This document shows positions 7,271 through 14,883 of a stretch of DNA of 64,000 nt, piece by piece. A program made the position numbers and the translations under genes. Below the pieces are notes generated by a model. That model saw nothing but the letters and a program-made list of their open reading frames with translations. It was not told the DNA's origin and made no database searches. The first letter of the stretch is position 1. The number at the start of each line of letters is the position of its first letter. Source of the stretch: Litchfieldia sinesaloumensis (GTDB lineage: Bacteria > Bacillota > Bacilli > Bacillales > Bacillaceae_L); the NCBI RefSeq assembly GCF_900156865.1, contig NZ_LT732529.1, forward strand, positions 2,027,804 to 2,091,803, read 5' to 3'.

Positions 7271-7453
7271 TCCTTTTTTGTTCTTTTTGAACATAAGTTG
7301 GACAGCTAGCGGCATGACTCCAAACCACCTGTTTGACAATGGTGGAAGTTCTTCCTTACGTTGCTGCCTCGTAGCCTTTCGAACTTCTTTAGGCTGGTCT
7401 ATATAACTGACAATCTGCTGGGTCACAAATTTTACATAATCGTTTGTAGACAT
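7262..7453 (-). CDS. yqzE: YqzE-family protein
   Basis: 63 residues starting MSTNDYVKFVTQQIVSYIDQ, then a basic segment (KEVRKATRQQRKEE) and NRWFGVMPLAVQLMFKK. This matches the short YqzE family, encoded next to the comG operon in B. subtilis. Function unknown. The ATG at 7453 is chosen from family length; the open frame runs much further upstream, but that part overlaps aroK. It lies 13 bp after aroK and probably shares its transcript. Confidence 0.85.
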   Translation of the reverse strand: MSTNDYVKFVTQQIVSYIDQPKEVRKATRQQRKEELPPLSNRWFGVMPLAVQLMFKKNKKGES

Positions 7454-7466
7454 AATAACACCTACC

Positions 7467-7997
7467 TTATTTCCTTGTAGTGATATTATTTCCACCTTTT
7501 TGCAATTGTAACCATGAAAGTAGGTCATTGACCACTTCATCCAGATTTTTCTCAGTTGTATCAATCTTATAATGTGCTTCATTGTAAAATGGCATTCGCT
7601 CGTTATAAAGTTTAATCGTATTTTCTTTCTTCTCAGAATCAAACAATGGTCTTGTTGGGTCAATTTGAACACGCTCAAAAATCTTATCAATATCGCAATA
7701 TAAGAAAACAACATAGCCATTTTCCTTCATCCACCTGCGATTTTCCTCTTGAATCACGATTCCCCCACCAGTTGTAGTCACGATATTACGAGTCGGAATT
7801 TCCTTCAAATACGAACGCTCATATTTTCTAAAGGTTTGCTCCCCATCTTCCGAAAAAATATCTGCTATCCTCTTCCCTACTTTTTCTTCAATAAATTGGT
7901 CTGTATCAACCACTGGCACGTTTAAGGCTTGTCCCAATTTTTGCCCAATCGTTGTTTTTCCCGCTCCCATAAAACCCGTTAAATAAATGGCTTTCAT
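7467..7997 (-). CDS. aroK: Shikimate kinase
   Basis: Phosphorylates shikimate at the 3-OH with ATP in the chorismate pathway. 176 residues with Walker A GFMGAGKT (8-15), shikimate-binding residues in DTDQFIEE and the following FRKYE, the TGGG loop, and the lid/adenine region with PTRPLF. It lies between comGG and yqzE on the same strand with short gaps, so it may be transcribed from the comG operon or from its own promoter; none was identified. Confidence 0.93.
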   Translation of the reverse strand: MKAIYLTGFMGAGKTTIGQKLGQALNVPVVDTDQFIEEKVGKRIADIFSEDGEQTFRKYERSYLKEIPTRNIVTTTGGGIVIQEENRRWMKENGYVVFLYCDIDKIFERVQIDPTRPLFDSEKKENTIKLYNERMPFYNEAHYKIDTTEKNLDEVVNDLLSWLQLQKGGNNITTRK

Positions 7998-8055
7998 CTA
8001 TCTACACCCCGAACCTCACGTTTTCTAAATTATAACAAAAACATGAAAGTTTGTC

Positions 8056-8445
8056 TTAGCGTAATTCGATTAAATTAGTGATCTCTTTTGTTTCATAATG
8101 ATAATTAAATCGCAAACTATATTTACGTAATTCTTTAGTTGTGCAAGAAATAATTATTTGCGAAGATACCTGGTTTTGAGGAGTTATCGTGTACAAAATC
8201 GTACCAGCTGGATAAGTAATGCTTCCTGATGACTCTACACTCTCAACTACATCCTGCAACTTCATTTTTACATCGGCAATGCCAAGCTGCATTAAATTCT
8301 CCAACTTATAGATTTCCTCTGTTTCTTTTGCAAAAGCCTTTTCCGTCATATAGGCATTCACTTGGAAGGTAAATACGAGAAAAAATAAAAAGGAAATAGC
8401 AATCGTAACCGGAAGGATAAACCCTTGTTCATTTTTTATTATCAT
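8056..8445 (-). CDS. comGG: ComGG-like competence pseudopilin
   Basis: 129 residues with a short N-terminus (MIIKNEQGF), then a hydrophobic helix (about 10-30). This is the form of the last, atypical minor pseudopilin of the comG operon. It overlaps the comGF stop (8445) by one base and is the last com gene. The identification rests mainly on operon position and N-terminal pattern because ComGG sequences diverge strongly. Confidence 0.85.
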   Translation of the reverse strand: MIIKNEQGFILPVTIAISFLFFLVFTFQVNAYMTEKAFAKETEEIYKLENLMQLGIADVKMKLQDVVESVESSGSITYPAGTILYTITPQNQVSSQIIISCTTKELRKYSLRFNYHYETKEITNLIELR

Positions 8446-8879
8446 TAACTTACCTCCACTGGTGTAAATGCCGTAATAATGGCTTGATAGTTTTTTCCAT
8501 CAACAGTTAGGACTGAAATCAGAAAGCCATTTGGTTTTGGTTCAAATTTCACGTCCGTAATTTGTTGAAGCAGTACTTCATGCCCTTTACGATTGACTCT
8601 TCGTCTTATTTGATTGTTATACTTCTCAAAACTTACGCTATCACCTGCAATGTTATAAAAAGAAACGGAGTTATTATTGGAAATGGTAATGTCCCTTGCC
8701 TCGCGGATTTCCATTTTCATTTGCTGAACTAATATTTGCCACTCTAATTTGTTGAATTGTTCACTGTTCTCACGAAATACTACACTAAGGAATGGTGTAA
8801 TAAATGAAAGAATGACCAAAAGTATTGAAAAAGTGATTAACATTTCTACAAATGTAAAGCCCCTCTCACTCTTATTCAT
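8445..8879 (-). CDS. comGF: ComGF competence pseudopilin
   Basis: Type IV-like prepilin: MNKSERGF-TFVEM, with the prepilin-peptidase site G-F and Glu at +5, then a hydrophobic helix. About 144 residues. The later segment IRRRVNRKGHEVLLQQITDVKFE resembles B. subtilis ComGF (MIRKRVDGKGH). The ATG at 8879 gives a short 7-residue leader and overlaps comGE by 8 bases; another ATG at 8900 is possible. A minor component of the DNA-uptake pseudopilus. Confidence 0.88.
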   Translation of the reverse strand: MNKSERGFTFVEMLITFSILLVILSFITPFLSVVFRENSEQFNKLEWQILVQQMKMEIREARDITISNNNSVSFYNIAGDSVSFEKYNNQIRRRVNRKGHEVLLQQITDVKFEPKPNGFLISVLTVDGKNYQAIITAFTPVEVS

Positions 8880-9210
8880 TACTATACCCACATCTTTCAT
8901 ACCTCTTCGAAAGCTTGTCTTCCCATGCTACACAAAGCTCCCATTTATCCAGCATCACATTATATGATTTGAAAAATTGATAGGTAACGCCGTCTATAAC
9001 CTCTGTTGTTGCTTGTGAAGGCTCTCCATTAAATCCCTTCTGTAGCTCCTCAGCTAATAATTGATTTCCCATATTCAAGATGTCTGTGTTCTTTCGTTCT
9101 GTAACAAGGATCATTAATTGAGGTAGTAATGTCGCACAAAGCATCAGCCAAATGGATACTGATAAGAGCATCTCCACCAACGTAAATCCCCGCTTATCTC
9201 TTAGTAACAT
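8872..9210 (-). CDS. comGE: ComGE competence pseudopilin
   Basis: About 112 residues starting MLLRDKRGF-TLVEM, a standard prepilin cleavage site followed by a hydrophobic helix, then a short globular part with two cysteines near the end (ELCVAW and ERCGY). The ATG at 9210 follows a GGAAAGG site. The frame is open further upstream inside comGD, but that part has no prepilin sense. Overlaps comGD by 17 bases and comGF by 8. Confidence 0.88.
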   Translation of the reverse strand: MLLRDKRGFTLVEMLLSVSIWLMLCATLLPQLMILVTERKNTDILNMGNQLLAEELQKGFNGEPSQATTEVIDGVTYQFFKSYNVMLDKWELCVAWEDKLSKRYERCGYSNE

Positions 9211-9643
9211 AAAATCTACCCTTTCCAAGTAAAAACGTGACAACATAGGTGGTATCTCGGTATTTGAACCGAATCTCCCCAGCCCGATATACATTTCCAT
9301 TACTCGTAAAAGACAAGGTGGATCCTAATGTTGTAAGTTGGATTTGTATCGCCGGATCAACTCTTCTTATAAAAACTCCTTCATTGACCGTCCCCTTATT
9401 TAGTCGATAAAAGGACCCATTCACGTCAAAGTAAATCTTTGTTCGTTCATTATGACTTATCGAATATTGTTGGCTATAAAAAATATCGTTTTGTAGTTGC
9501 TCTAGAAATTGATCCATTTTTTTCGATTCGTGTAGTGGTCTAAGCTGGAGAAGACTTACTGAGGAAACAATGATGACGATGGAGAGGACAAGAAGAGCCT
9601 CGATTAAAGTGAAACCTTTATCATCAACTGGACGGATCAACAA
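9194..9643 (-). CDS. comGD: ComGD competence pseudopilin
   Basis: Prepilin with DDKGF-TLIEALLVLS and a following globular domain (DIFYSQQYSISHNERTKIYF) matching B. subtilis ComGD. The start is uncertain. ATG codons at 9682 and 9658 would lie deep inside comGC, whereas a TTG at 9643 follows GGAG by 9 bases and gives a short leader. A TTG at 9640 is also possible. Overlaps comGC by 20 bases, suggesting translational coupling. Confidence 0.85.
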   Translation of the reverse strand: MLIRPVDDKGFTLIEALLVLSIVIIVSSVSLLQLRPLHESKKMDQFLEQLQNDIFYSQQYSISHNERTKIYFDVNGSFYRLNKGTVNEGVFIRRVDPAIQIQLTTLGSTLSFTSNGNVYRAGEIRFKYRDTTYVVTFLLGKGRFYVTKR

Positions 9644-9941
9644 CTGATACAACTCCATTTGTAATTGTGATTGTATCACCATTCGGGCAAGCAGGTATTT
9701 TCCCCTCTTTAAAATACTCGTTGGTTGCTATGTTTTCTGTCGTTGGAGGACTACCCTTCTCCAACTCATAAGCCTGCACCTGTGCCTCAACCATTTTTAC
9801 AAGAGCATCACAGCCCTTGTTCTTTATTACACTATTATGCTTCGTCACATTTGGTATTGTGACCAATAGTAAGATAGAAACGACTAACAGTACAATTAGC
9901 ATTTCGACCAGAGTAAACCCGTTTTGATTTTTCAAATTCAT
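9624..9941 (-). CDS. comGC: ComGC major competence pseudopilin
   Basis: 105 residues: MNLKNQNGF-TLVEM, a long hydrophobic helix (10-30), and two cysteines (Cys44, Cys85) that form the intramolecular disulphide of ComGC. It is the main subunit of the transformation pseudopilus, processed by ComC and oxidised by BdbDC in B. subtilis. AAGGGTG precedes the ATG. Confidence 0.95.
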   Translation of the reverse strand: MNLKNQNGFTLVEMLIVLLVVSILLLVTIPNVTKHNSVIKNKGCDALVKMVEAQVQAYELEKGSPPTTENIATNEYFKEGKIPACPNGDTITITNGVVSVVDPSS

Positions 9942-9955
9942 TTACATCACCCTTT

Positions 9956-10999
9956 CTATATTCCGTTTAATAGTTGAAACATCGGCACCATAATTGCACC
10001 GTACATCAGCATAATGATGATCCCCACGAACGCAAAAAGAATAGGTTGCACAATTGTAAGTAATCTCGTTACTTTTTCTTCGGCTTTTTCCATGACATAC
10101 TGACTATAATGCTGGAGTTCACTAGGTAGATTACCGTTCGATTGACCATGTGAAATGATCATCGCCAAATCTGCCTCATAAAAGTCTCGCAATCTTAAAA
10201 TTTCATCCAAGCGGTTTCCTTCACGTAGAAGCTGTTTCATTTCTTTCGCTTCCTCTCGAAAAAAAGGCGAATGCAGTTGCTGTTCAAACATGGTTAACGC
10301 TTGAAATATGGATAAACCACCTTTTAACAAATTACTTAGCTGTACAGAAAAGAAATGGGAATTAAACATGATGGTTACACTTTTCAAGATGGGAATCTTT
10401 ACTAATAGTTTCATTTTTTCAACTGGAGTACGTTTCTGAAAATAAAGAAAATAATATGCGAGGCTAATAACGATTAGTAAACCGACGATGAGGAGGAAAA
10501 ATCGGTTTAGTTCTGGGAGCCTTAATAACACCTTAGATAGTAGAGTTTGTTCATAACTCATTGACATAAATAAACTTTCAAATTGTGGCAAGAGAATTTT
10601 TTCAATCATCGTAAACATGAAACCGACAAATACCAATAGAGCGAGCGGATAGCGAATTAATTTTTTTCCTTTTTCGAGATGGGTTAGCTTTTTTTGAAGC
10701 ATCGCACTTCCTTCACGAAGCGCAAATGAAATATCTCCATGCTGTTCGGCAAAATAAATATATCCAAGGATATCCTTGTGAAACCCCACCTGGCTAAAGG
10801 AGGTATATAAAGATTCACCTTGCCTACAACTTTCGATGATTGATTCAATATCACGACTATGCTTTTTCGGTAATTGAAACAATAAGAATTGAGATGCTTG
10901 TTCGAAAGAATAGCCTTGATCAAGTAGGTTACCAATTCGGCTTAGATATACGGATTGTTCTTTTAACGTCCAGTTTTCACTTCGTTTCCTTGTCATCAT
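9956..10999 (-). CDS. comGB: ComGB type II secretion F-domain membrane protein
   Basis: About 347 residues with a T2SSF domain pattern: an N-terminal cytoplasmic part (LSRIGNLLDQGYSFEQA), TM helices near 140-160, 190-210 and the C-terminus (ILFAFVGIIIMLMYGAIMVPMF). It is the polytopic platform protein of the competence pseudopilus, working with the ComGA ATPase. The ATG at 10999 overlaps the end of comGA by 23 bases; starts further upstream lie inside comGA. Confidence 0.92.
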   Translation of the reverse strand: MMTRKRSENWTLKEQSVYLSRIGNLLDQGYSFEQASQFLLFQLPKKHSRDIESIIESCRQGESLYTSFSQVGFHKDILGYIYFAEQHGDISFALREGSAMLQKKLTHLEKGKKLIRYPLALLVFVGFMFTMIEKILLPQFESLFMSMSYEQTLLSKVLLRLPELNRFFLLIVGLLIVISLAYYFLYFQKRTPVEKMKLLVKIPILKSVTIMFNSHFFSVQLSNLLKGGLSIFQALTMFEQQLHSPFFREEAKEMKQLLREGNRLDEILRLRDFYEADLAMIISHGQSNGNLPSELQHYSQYVMEKAEEKVTRLLTIVQPILFAFVGIIIMLMYGAIMVPMFQLLNGI

Positions 11000-12053
11000 T
11001 GATAACCCATCTTTCCATTGCATCAGGGTATAGATAACCAAGGGCAATTCCTTTCTTGATGACATCTCTCAATTTTTCATAGCGATAGTCAGCTTTGTCC
11101 CCTCTTGCTTCCTTCATGACCTCCGTTAAGGCATGTCCATTTAAAAGTTCATACACACCGACCCTTCTTACCTTTCGATATTTTTTACAGAGCGGTGAAC
11201 ACTTTCCTTCACAGTACGGACATGTAAGATCGACAAGCCTTTGGGCTGCAACAGCAATTAATGTTTGTTCAATTTCTTGTAAGGAAACATCGAATTCTAA
11301 CAGCCGATAAATCGCCCCCTTTGTATCTCGTGTGTGCATAGTTGTGAGAACTAAATGGCCCGTGAGAGCTGCTCGTACTGCGATTTTCGCGGTTTCTGAA
11401 TCCCGTATTTCACCCACCATAATGATATCGGGATCATGACGAAGGATAGCTTTTAATCCATGTGCGTAGGTAATACCAGCTTTTTCGTTTACCTGAACCT
11501 GTAAAACTTCTTCACTTCTTTTTTCAATTGGATCTTCTAGTGTAATGATATTTCGATTGAATAGCTTTTTGGTTGCATGCAACAAAGAATACAGGGTTGT
11601 TGTTTTGCCCGATCCAGTTGGACCCGTAAAAATAATCAAACCATGTGAATGCTTTAATAGTGATAGTAATTTCGTTGTCATAGTCGGGAAAAGCGATAGA
11701 TTTGCAAGAGAATAGGTTGGTGTTTCGGGAAGGATACGTATGACTAGACTTTCGTTGTAGGGTGTAGGTAATGTAGATAATCGAAGGTTGATGGTGATAC
11801 CTTTTAGAATTAATGAAATGGCACCGTTCTGGGGTCTTCTCCTTTCTCCAATATCCATTCCAGCCAGGAATTTATAATGGGATATTAATCGTTCACAGAC
11901 ATCCTTTGGGATTGTTTGCTTATTGAACAAATCACTGTCGAGCCGGTATTGAACGAGGGCATCATTGATTTTCGGAACAAAATGAATATCTGATGCGTTC
12001 ATTGACCAAGCATCTTCAACTAGTTGATCGCCTAGTTGCTCAATTTCACTCAA
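10977..12053 (-). CDS. comGA: ComGA competence pilus assembly ATPase
   Basis: GspE/PilB-type traffic ATPase that powers pseudopilus assembly for DNA uptake. 358 residues: N-domain with ASDIHFVP, Walker A GPTGSGKTTT, LEDPIE, Walker B region DPDIIMVGEIRD, TGHLVLTTMHT, and a zinc-type CPYC...C...C near the end. The start is taken as TTG at 12053 because AGAGGAG lies 8 bases upstream and the resulting N-terminus (SEIEQLGDQLVEDAW) aligns with B. subtilis ComGA. First gene of comGA-GG. No convincing ComK AT-box pair was found upstream. Confidence 0.95.
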   Translation of the reverse strand: MSEIEQLGDQLVEDAWSMNASDIHFVPKINDALVQYRLDSDLFNKQTIPKDVCERLISHYKFLAGMDIGERRRPQNGAISLILKGITINLRLSTLPTPYNESLVIRILPETPTYSLANLSLFPTMTTKLLSLLKHSHGLIIFTGPTGSGKTTTLYSLLHATKKLFNRNIITLEDPIEKRSEEVLQVQVNEKAGITYAHGLKAILRHDPDIIMVGEIRDSETAKIAVRAALTGHLVLTTMHTRDTKGAIYRLLEFDVSLQEIEQTLIAVAAQRLVDLTCPYCEGKCSPLCKKYRKVRRVGVYELLNGHALTEVMKEARGDKADYRYEKLRDVIKKGIALGYLYPDAMERWVINDDKETK

Positions 12054-12092
12054 ACACTTCACTCCTCTTTTGATGAAGTTCAAAAAGTGCGG

Positions 12093-12200
12093 TGAATATG
12101 ACACTTCGAATTTCTACGTTGGCTTGCTTCTCCGTTCCTCACGTATTAACTACATACGCTCCGGTACTCGAAGCTGTGCCGCCTTGAACTTCTTGGTCCT
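12093..12200. repeat. Possible second intergenic repeat family, copy 1
   Basis: A stretch richer in G+C than its surroundings, with the pattern TACGTTGGCTTGCT ... TACGCTCCGGTACTCGAAGC and then GCCGCC. A weakly similar stretch occurs at 15590-15705. It forms part of the 490-bp gap upstream of comGA. Confidence 0.35.
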
Positions 12201-12322
12201 CTTCATCCTCCTTTTTGAACTCTCATTAATATTTTTTTCTCTTGCAGGTAACATATTTCAACAAATATCTACAAATCCCTCTTTTTTTGAGAAATTATTT
12301 TGTGAACATTTTTTGAACAATG

Positions 12323-12357
12323 AAAAATACAACCCCTGCCATTAGGGTTGTATTTTT
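12323..12357. terminator. Strong bidirectional terminator with no adjacent upstream gene
   Basis: A 13-bp perfect stem AAAAATACAACCC/GGGTTGTATTTTT with a 9-base loop. It lies between two divergent genes, so it ends either an unrecognised short RNA or a leftward leader of comG (attenuation). Confidence 0.75.
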
Positions 12358-12467
12358 AGCAAGAATTTTATCTTTAGGAGGAATCAATACATTATATGAA
12401 GCTGTTTTGACTTGTATGACAGTTTATTTTAAAAACCTTTAGCTTATTTGTGAACAATTCCCTACAA

Positions 12468-12481
12468 GTGATAAATATCAC
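12468..12481. promoter_or_regulatory. Palindromic operator candidate for the SufR-like regulator
   Basis: GTGATA-AA-TATCAC has two 6-base inverted arms. It lies 24 bases upstream of a perfect -10 TATAAT (12505-12510), where it would cover the -35 region. Autoregulation is inferred. Confidence 0.5.
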
Positions 12482-12542
12482 ATATTGATGGTATTTATGT
12501 GTACTATAATTGAAGTATCAATTGGGCCGGGGAGAGATGACG

Positions 12543-13235
12543 GTGGAACAAACATTAAAAATAACGAATGTTTTAGCAGATCCAACACGTTATTATATTT
12601 ATCAATATATTATTAAACGAAATGAAGATGTCACAGTACAAGAAATTGCCGAAGAATTTGAAATTCACCCTAATGTCGCACGACTTCATTTAACAAAACT
12701 TGAAGACGTAAATATGCTTGTCTCTGAAGCAAAGAAAACGGGAAAAGGCGGAAGACCTAGTCGTCTATATCGACTTTCAAATGACCACATTCAAATCAAT
12801 TTTCCGTATCGTGATTACCAGTTGCTTTCTAAAATAGCTATTGAAACAATGGCGTCTCTTGGTGACGTTGGGAAACAAGCCCTCGAATTAACCGGTAGAC
12901 GGTTTGGTGAAGAATTGGTAAATCACCAAATTCCTGTATCAATCCATGAATTAACTTTTGATCAAAAGCTCGATATTTTAAAAAAGGCATCCACAGTTGC
13001 GGGTTTTTATCCAGAATTAGACCATAATAAAGATAAGACTAAAATCTTTTTAAAAATCAACAATTGTCCTTTTAAAGAGATTGCGCAAGAGAACTTTGAA
13101 GCTGTCTGTGGCATGCATCATGCCTTCCTAAGAGGTATGTTTAATCTATTATTCGACGATGTCGTGTTAGAAGAGTCAGAAAACATCATTTTAGGATGTA
13201 GTACTTGCAGTTATCACGCAATTGTCGCAAAGTAA
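12543..13235 (+). CDS. Helix-turn-helix regulator with C-terminal cysteines (SufR-like)
   Basis: 230 residues. The N-terminal winged helix-turn-helix (about 1-75) contains ADPTRYYIYQYI, the recognition helix region HPNVARLHLTKLE and a GRPSRLYRLS wing, as in DeoR/ArsR-type regulators. The C-terminus has four cysteines spaced as NNCPFKEI, EAVCGMHH and GCSTC, resembling the Fe-S cluster-binding region of SufR. An iron-sulphur or redox-sensing repressor is therefore plausible but unproven. The GTG at 12543 is chosen because GGGGAG lies 8 bases upstream; an ATG at 12537 is the alternative. A palindrome overlaps its promoter. Divergent from comG. Confidence 0.78.
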   Translation: MEQTLKITNVLADPTRYYIYQYIIKRNEDVTVQEIAEEFEIHPNVARLHLTKLEDVNMLVSEAKKTGKGGRPSRLYRLSNDHIQINFPYRDYQLLSKIAIETMASLGDVGKQALELTGRRFGEELVNHQIPVSIHELTFDQKLDILKKASTVAGFYPELDHNKDKTKIFLKINNCPFKEIAQENFEAVCGMHHAFLRGMFNLLFDDVVLEESENIILGCSTCSYHAIVAK

Positions 13236-13238
13236 GGT

Positions 13239-13267
13239 TTACTTTTATGTAATCGTTACATTATAAT
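13239..13267 (+). promoter_or_regulatory. Promoter of yqgY
   Basis: TATAAT (13262-13267) with a weak -35 TTACTT (13239-13244) at 17 bp, just after the regulator's stop codon. Confidence 0.5.
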
Positions 13268-13310
13268 AATAAAAGTGATGTTATCATGATTAAGGGGGGA
13301 AATTATACAT

Positions 13311-13553
13311 ATGGATCGTATGTACCGAGTTTTAGGTTTTTGGACAGGTATTTTTTCAGTAATGTTCTACGTGGGTGGTATGGACGTTCTAGCACTAATT
13401 TTCTTTGCTCAAACCGGATTTTTCGTCCTTTTAAGCTATTTAAAATTGTCTGAAAGAATGTACATTTACGTGTTTGGCGCATATTTAACAGTATTCTTCT
13501 GTGCCTTCTCTTATTACACCACATTTATGATGCCAATGGGTGTAGGTCACTAA
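13311..13553 (+). CDS. yqgY: DUF2626 (YqgY-like) small membrane protein
   Basis: 80 residues with three hydrophobic helices. The start MDRMYRVLGFWTGIFSVMFY and the length match the DUF2626/YqgY family. Function unknown. A GGGGGG ribosome binding site lies upstream. It ends in a terminator shared with the convergent methyltransferase gene. Confidence 0.85.
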   Translation: MDRMYRVLGFWTGIFSVMFYVGGMDVLALIFFAQTGFFVLLSYLKLSERMYIYVFGAYLTVFFCAFSYYTTFMMPMGVGH

Positions 13554-13581
13554 AAAAAGCGATGGAAACATCGCTTTTTTT
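13552..13581. terminator. Bidirectional terminator yqgY / methyltransferase
   Basis: Stem AAAAAAAGCGATG/CATCGCTTTTTTT with a 4-base loop. It overlaps both stop codons. Confidence 0.9.
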
Positions 13582-14698
13582 ATTTGTGTTGAAAAATAAG
13601 ATCCCAATCGATAGTTCTATTCTTTTGCTGAACTACCACATGAAATGCCAAACTCATACCACCATCCGTAATGAGAGAACGAATCGCTCGGTTTTGCTTA
13701 CTGGTCTCTGAAAAAGGATTAGGATCATAATTCTCTTCTAAAAAAGTAAGTATACCCGCTGCTAGCAGAAATTCATCCTGCCTCCACTTTTTCACGAATT
13801 CAAGCCCTAACTTTGACCCCAATGAAATAAGTGTATCAAACTGTATATGGGTTGTGAGGTCCATTTCACCAGGATGTTCGAGTGGGTTCTCAATTAATTG
13901 ATGCTTATAATACCCTCGTAGACTCCCGTTCCTTCGAACGGATTCTTTCCATTCAGCATTTGTATATCCATAATCCACTGTAAAAATAACAGCATTCCCA
14001 AGAAAAGCGCTTAGTTTCTCAAGATACAAAAGCATTTGAAGCGGTACTTCAAAACGTTGTCCATTTACAAGCTCAATTTTATAAGCGTTTAAATAGTGAA
14101 GTATTCGGTCGTCAGTTAATGGAGCAAGACATTCAGTGAGTTTCCCCTCAGGGGTTAACGTAATGTTCACTTCTTGAATTGAATTTTCCCTTTTTTCAAT
14201 TACTCGTACTGGAAATGCATCAAACAATTCATTTGAAAAAACAATGCCGTCAAAGACTGGATAATCTCGCTTTACCTCTTCCAGACTATGATACTGTACC
14301 ACTTTATTTCCTATTGGAAGTAGCTCCTGCTGTTTGCGCTGGTGGTATGGACTTGTTTCAATGATAAGATACGTTACCTGTTGATATGTATCATGATAGG
14401 TAGTCTCTAACTCGTCTAGAACCGCTTTTGCAAATCTACCATTTCCTCCACCTATTTCACAGATAAAGGGAGCCATCTTTTCATGTGTGATAAGCTTATG
14501 AAAAAGGGTTGCAAATAGTTTTCCGAAGGTGGTGGAGATATTGCTGCTGGTGATGAAATCTCCTTTTTTTCCTATCTTTTCTTCGTCCCTCATGTAATAG
14601 CCTTTCTCTTGATGATAGAGGACGGTATTCATATATTGTTCATATGTAATTTGATTGTTTGGCGTTGCTTTTATGACCTCTTTTAGTATGTTTAGCAT
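13580..14698 (-). CDS. MidA/NDUFAF7-family SAM-dependent methyltransferase (COG1565)
   Basis: 372 residues. The N-terminus (TYEQYMNTVLYHQEKGYY, then GKKGDFITSS) is the family's hallmark and is followed by the SAM-binding loop FICEIGGGNGRFA and a Rossmann core (FDGIVFSNELFDAFPV). In mitochondria the homologue methylates an arginine of complex I; the bacterial target is not known. GAGC and AGGTG precede the ATG. It stands alone on its strand, convergent with yqgY. The yqgX gene is the next upstream on the same strand. Confidence 0.88.
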   Translation of the reverse strand: MLNILKEVIKATPNNQITYEQYMNTVLYHQEKGYYMRDEEKIGKKGDFITSSNISTTFGKLFATLFHKLITHEKMAPFICEIGGGNGRFAKAVLDELETTYHDTYQQVTYLIIETSPYHQRKQQELLPIGNKVVQYHSLEEVKRDYPVFDGIVFSNELFDAFPVRVIEKRENSIQEVNITLTPEGKLTECLAPLTDDRILHYLNAYKIELVNGQRFEVPLQMLLYLEKLSAFLGNAVIFTVDYGYTNAEWKESVRRNGSLRGYYKHQLIENPLEHPGEMDLTTHIQFDTLISLGSKLGLEFVKKWRQDEFLLAAGILTFLEENYDPNPFSETSKQNRAIRSLITDGGMSLAFHVVVQQKNRTIDWDLIFQHK

Positions 14699-14839
14699 AT
14701 GCTCACCTTTTACTAATTTTCACCATTGACACAGTGTTTATATTATAATATTGTAAATTTAGTAGCTTACAATATCCCTCCCATTATACGGATATATAAG
14801 TATGCATTAGGACAGAATCCTAGTGCAAAACATCCCCCA

Positions 14840-14873
14840 GAAAAGGCCCGGCTCTTATGAGTCAGGCCTTTTC
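14840..14873 (-). terminator. Terminator of yqgX
   Basis: GAAAAGGCC/GGCCTTTTC arms with an inner GGCTC/GAGTC pairing, immediately downstream of the yqgX stop. Confidence 0.85.
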
Positions 14874-14883
14874 TTGTGGGTAA

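Larger units (their letters stand above)
12054..12542. other. Divergent intergenic region comGA / SufR-like regulator
   Basis: Holds the putative repeat at 12093-12200, a very A/T-rich stretch at 12230-12320, a strong hairpin at 12323-12357, the GTGATA-AA-TATCAC palindrome at 12468-12481 and a TATAAT at 12505. No credible gene was found in it. Confidence 0.6.

Noticed and set aside
7155-7406. Rightward frames inside the repeat elements (for example RRLLFNLLDRLACDLEGL near 7155 and 61996)
   Set aside because: The same peptide recurs only because the DNA repeat recurs; stems covary without regard to codons and other copies break the frame.
12241-12301. ComK AT-boxes (AAAA-N5-TTTT) upstream of comGA
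   Set aside because: Two degenerate matches (AAAT-N5-TTTT and GAGA-N5-TTTT) are only 3 bp apart, not at the 8, 18 or 31 bp spacing ComK requires.
12070-12345. A 91-codon rightward open frame upstream of comGA
   Set aside because: It overlaps the comGA start, the putative repeat and an A/T-rich promoter region, has no ribosome binding site and no protein-like composition.
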